A stretch of 64,000 nt of DNA, from assembly GCF_021018805.1 (NCBI RefSeq), contig NC_086247.1, positions 132,597,602-132,661,601 of the forward strand, written 5' to 3'. The translations under genes were made by a program, and so were the position numbers. The notes beneath the pieces are model-generated. The model had not been told where the DNA came from, did not search any database, and was given only the letters and a program-made list of their open reading frames with translations. Below, piece after piece: positions 61,612 through 64,000 of this stretch (position 1 is the first letter of the stretch; the number at the start of each line of letters is the position of its first letter). The stretch is from Prinia subflava (taxonomy: Eukaryota; Chordata; Aves; Passeriformes; Cisticolidae).

Positions 61612-64000
61612 TGCTCGGATGACTGTTCAGAGACATCTACCTACTAAATTTCTTAAAGGAAATTGTTCTTGCAGTATAGCTGATAATAATACTCCATTCT
61701 GAGGTTGTGCAATCCTTACTAGTATACTAGTAAAGAAAAGCTAATTCTTTAGTCTCAAAAGCTCCATTTTAAAAGTTTCTGAATTCAATGGCCTCAAGTT
61801 TTAAGCAAATACTCTTCCTCACTCTGCACTTGGGTCAGCTGCTATTGTTATGATAATCTCCCACATTTTAGGAGCAGCACAACCCAAGCAGGAGTAACCA
61901 GCAGGGTGCATTCTTTTTTTAACACTGTTTTGGTTTTAACAGTATAACTGGATCATAAAAGCCTATTTTGTTGTCACTTAACCTGAATTTTCAGTATTGT
62001 TGTGGTCTGTTTCCCTTATATCCTTGTATGTATCATTGACAGTTGTGTTCTGGGTGACTGGTATTGAAGTAAAAGGGCTTTTTAAGTGGGCAGAAATCCA
62101 TCTGTGCTGTAGAGGTTGCAGGGTGTGTCTTCAAGTTAGTAAATGTTTCACTGCAGAAACTATAAGGTAAACCTAGCAATCAGAAACTGAGAATCTACTT
62201 TTAAATACCATTAGACTAGTATTATACACTGAGATCTGAAGAGAGACAAAAGCCTGAATGTTCCTACTATCATCTAGATCAAAACTGATGTACAACAGAG
62301 GTAATATTTTGGTAACATTTGCCATTATTTCCACTCATATTTGGCTGATATAGAAGATATACATACATATTTTTCATTTTCTGTTGTTCACCTCTTTTTT
62401 TCATGTATTCATTGAAATATATTTGAAGAAGAAGGGGATTTTCAGAATGAACGATGTAATTATTCTTTTCCTCTATTGCCTATCATGGTTTAACACTAAT
62501 GTATGTATGAGTCATCTGATATGGCATGACAATCAAGTCCTTATCTGTATCCATGTAATCTGTTGGGAGGAGATCAGTTTACTTCGTTTACCATTATCAG
62601 AATAGCCACTACTATGAATATTGTGATAGCACAAAGGATGTTTTGATGACTACCATAGTAGTGGCACATAAAAAGAAACAAGATAACTTTTACTGTTCTT
62701 GGGGTTAAAATGTTTATGGGGAACATCTTACTGCAAAACCTTGAGGTAAGCATTATTCTGCCTTCCCAACTTCACCCTCTTGTGAAACAGAGGAAATTGT
62801 CAGGTCTAGTGCTAGATTTAATGGATCAAGATGAACTCTGAAACAAATTAAATGCAATAACAAAACCCAAACCTCATTGCATGAAAAGACCATGGACTCA
62901 TGATGACTTAGACTTAGCTTCATTTTTAGACCTTAAGGAAACATGTGCACATGCTTTCCCTGGGACCTACCACTCTTGAATAGTTCGGTTTACTTGATGG
63001 ATGAATATAGGTGGAAATCTATTAGGAAAGTAGGTTGTAAATCTATTCTGTGAAGCAATGCACCACACCAGTATTCAAAAAGAGGTTTTGTCACATATAT
63101 GTTTGGATCAAAATGAAGTACTGATTTCAATAATTTTTGTTCTTGTAAACATACAATTTCATATACACATTAGATTATCCAACTGGTGTGTGAGAAATTC
63201 TTCTGATCCTGTCACATACAGTAATAAGCATCTTTCGTTGCAAATGTGTTGCCAAGGTAAATAAATAACCTAGGCAGATACGTTTTCCTCCCTCTTGTGT
63301 ACCATACCATGGAATCAGTTTCATTATAGGACTTGGCCTGGTTCTGGTCACACATGCTTATAACTTCCAGCTCAGTGGATGTCTTCATGAACAACCGTGC
63401 ATGATCTGCAGAAATAATTTGTCTTCTTTAGGATGAGAGATAATTTAGTAATATATCCATCCTTAGACTCCACAAAAAGTTCTATAACATCTTCTGCTAA
63501 TGGCCCATGACATGGAGTCACTGCCAGTTTTTCCTCTATTGGTTAGATAAAAGGCTTTTTTTGCATGCCAAGTCCTGTACATACTCACCAGAGGTAGTTT
63601 AAAAAAGATCAGTTTTCTAAATTTGGTTCTGCTTCCTAGTACTGACTATTCAAAGAACCGCAGAGGATGCTGCCATTGAGGAACCTCAGTAGCATTCAAT
63701 AAGCATACTTTGCCCACAGGGAATCTCTGGATCCTTAGGATATTTGCCTCAGGTTCTCTAATTTATACCGGAACAGCATTCCTTGTGTGCCAGGTGCAGA
63801 CAATGAATACAAGGAGAGTAGACTTCTAGCAGTAGGAGATATCTCAGTTTGACTAGGTGCTCAACTCGGATGCTGAGTTGCTTCCTTGAACATATTCCAT
63901 ACTAACAAACTCATTTGGTCTCAGTGAGAGGTGATATGGAAACAGGACTGTTCTGAACACCTTATTCAATCAGCGTGAGTGGTTAATCATTCATAATTTA

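Larger units (their letters stand above)
58800..63900 (-). pseudogene. Probable degraded endogenous retrovirus internal region, minus strand
   Basis: Between the ERVL-type LTR and the right edge, the minus strand shows several separate stretches that read coherently but are broken by stops and frameshifts: 63760-63640, 63394-63212, 61611-61270, 60130-59808 and 59116-58850. The piece near 60 kb has reverse-transcriptase motifs (separate entry). The others have Cys, Trp and N-glycosylation-like triplets but no motif I can name. The extent is a guess from these pieces. No minus-strand LTR bounding the region was found. Confidence 0.4.

Overview
The window is bird nuclear DNA. It has CR1 retroposons in both orientations with the typical 3' end (GGTTGGA...GATGATCT...TTCTGTGATTCTG), ERVL-type and other avian LTRs, an AT-rich background and one sharp CpG island. 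The repeats alone do not identify the species; a songbird or other neoavian is plausible.

The only host gene I can support is RUNDC3B (RUN domain containing 3B, also called RPIB9) on the minus strand. It runs right to left from its start codon at 48816 to the left edge. Ten coding exons were located by translating the minus strand and checking splice sites and reading phase: 48713-48816, 41787-41902, 33613-33746, 31475-31560, 28301-28390, 25078-25158, 23185-23353, 18203-18360, 1488-1634 and 1039-1154. All ten have AG acceptors and GT donors (exon 1 needs no acceptor). The phases chain without a break for 400 codons. The last exon, with the stop codon, lies beyond the left edge. The protein has an N-terminal RUN domain, an acidic Ser-rich linker, a long coiled coil and a Ser/Thr-rich C-terminal region.

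Exon 1 sits in a CpG island (about 48075-49320) with GC boxes and an NF-Y (inverted CCAAT) site. A 21-bp minisatellite lies at the downstream edge of the island, in intron 1. The introns are AT-rich and carry decayed CR1 copies. One of these (1704-2640) is in gene sense and ends about 70 bp before the exon 9 acceptor.

The 15 kb upstream of the promoter (49.3-64 kb) holds no host exon I can recognise. It contains a CR1 tail, a partial ERVL-type LTR, another CR1, a solo LTR of a different family (52409-52752), a longer CR1 (53750-54714) and a nearly full ERVL-type LTR (57682-58218). From roughly 58.8 kb to 63.9 kb there are broken minus-strand coding remnants. One of them (about 59.8-60.1 kb) shows decayed retroviral reverse-transcriptase motifs, so this looks like an old inverted endogenous retrovirus.

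I found no tRNA, rRNA or CRISPR array, and no convincing undescribed system. The points worth checking are the minisatellite at the island edge, the CR1 close to a splice acceptor, the solo LTR upstream of the promoter, the retroviral remnant, and a possible alternative end of the protein at exon 10.
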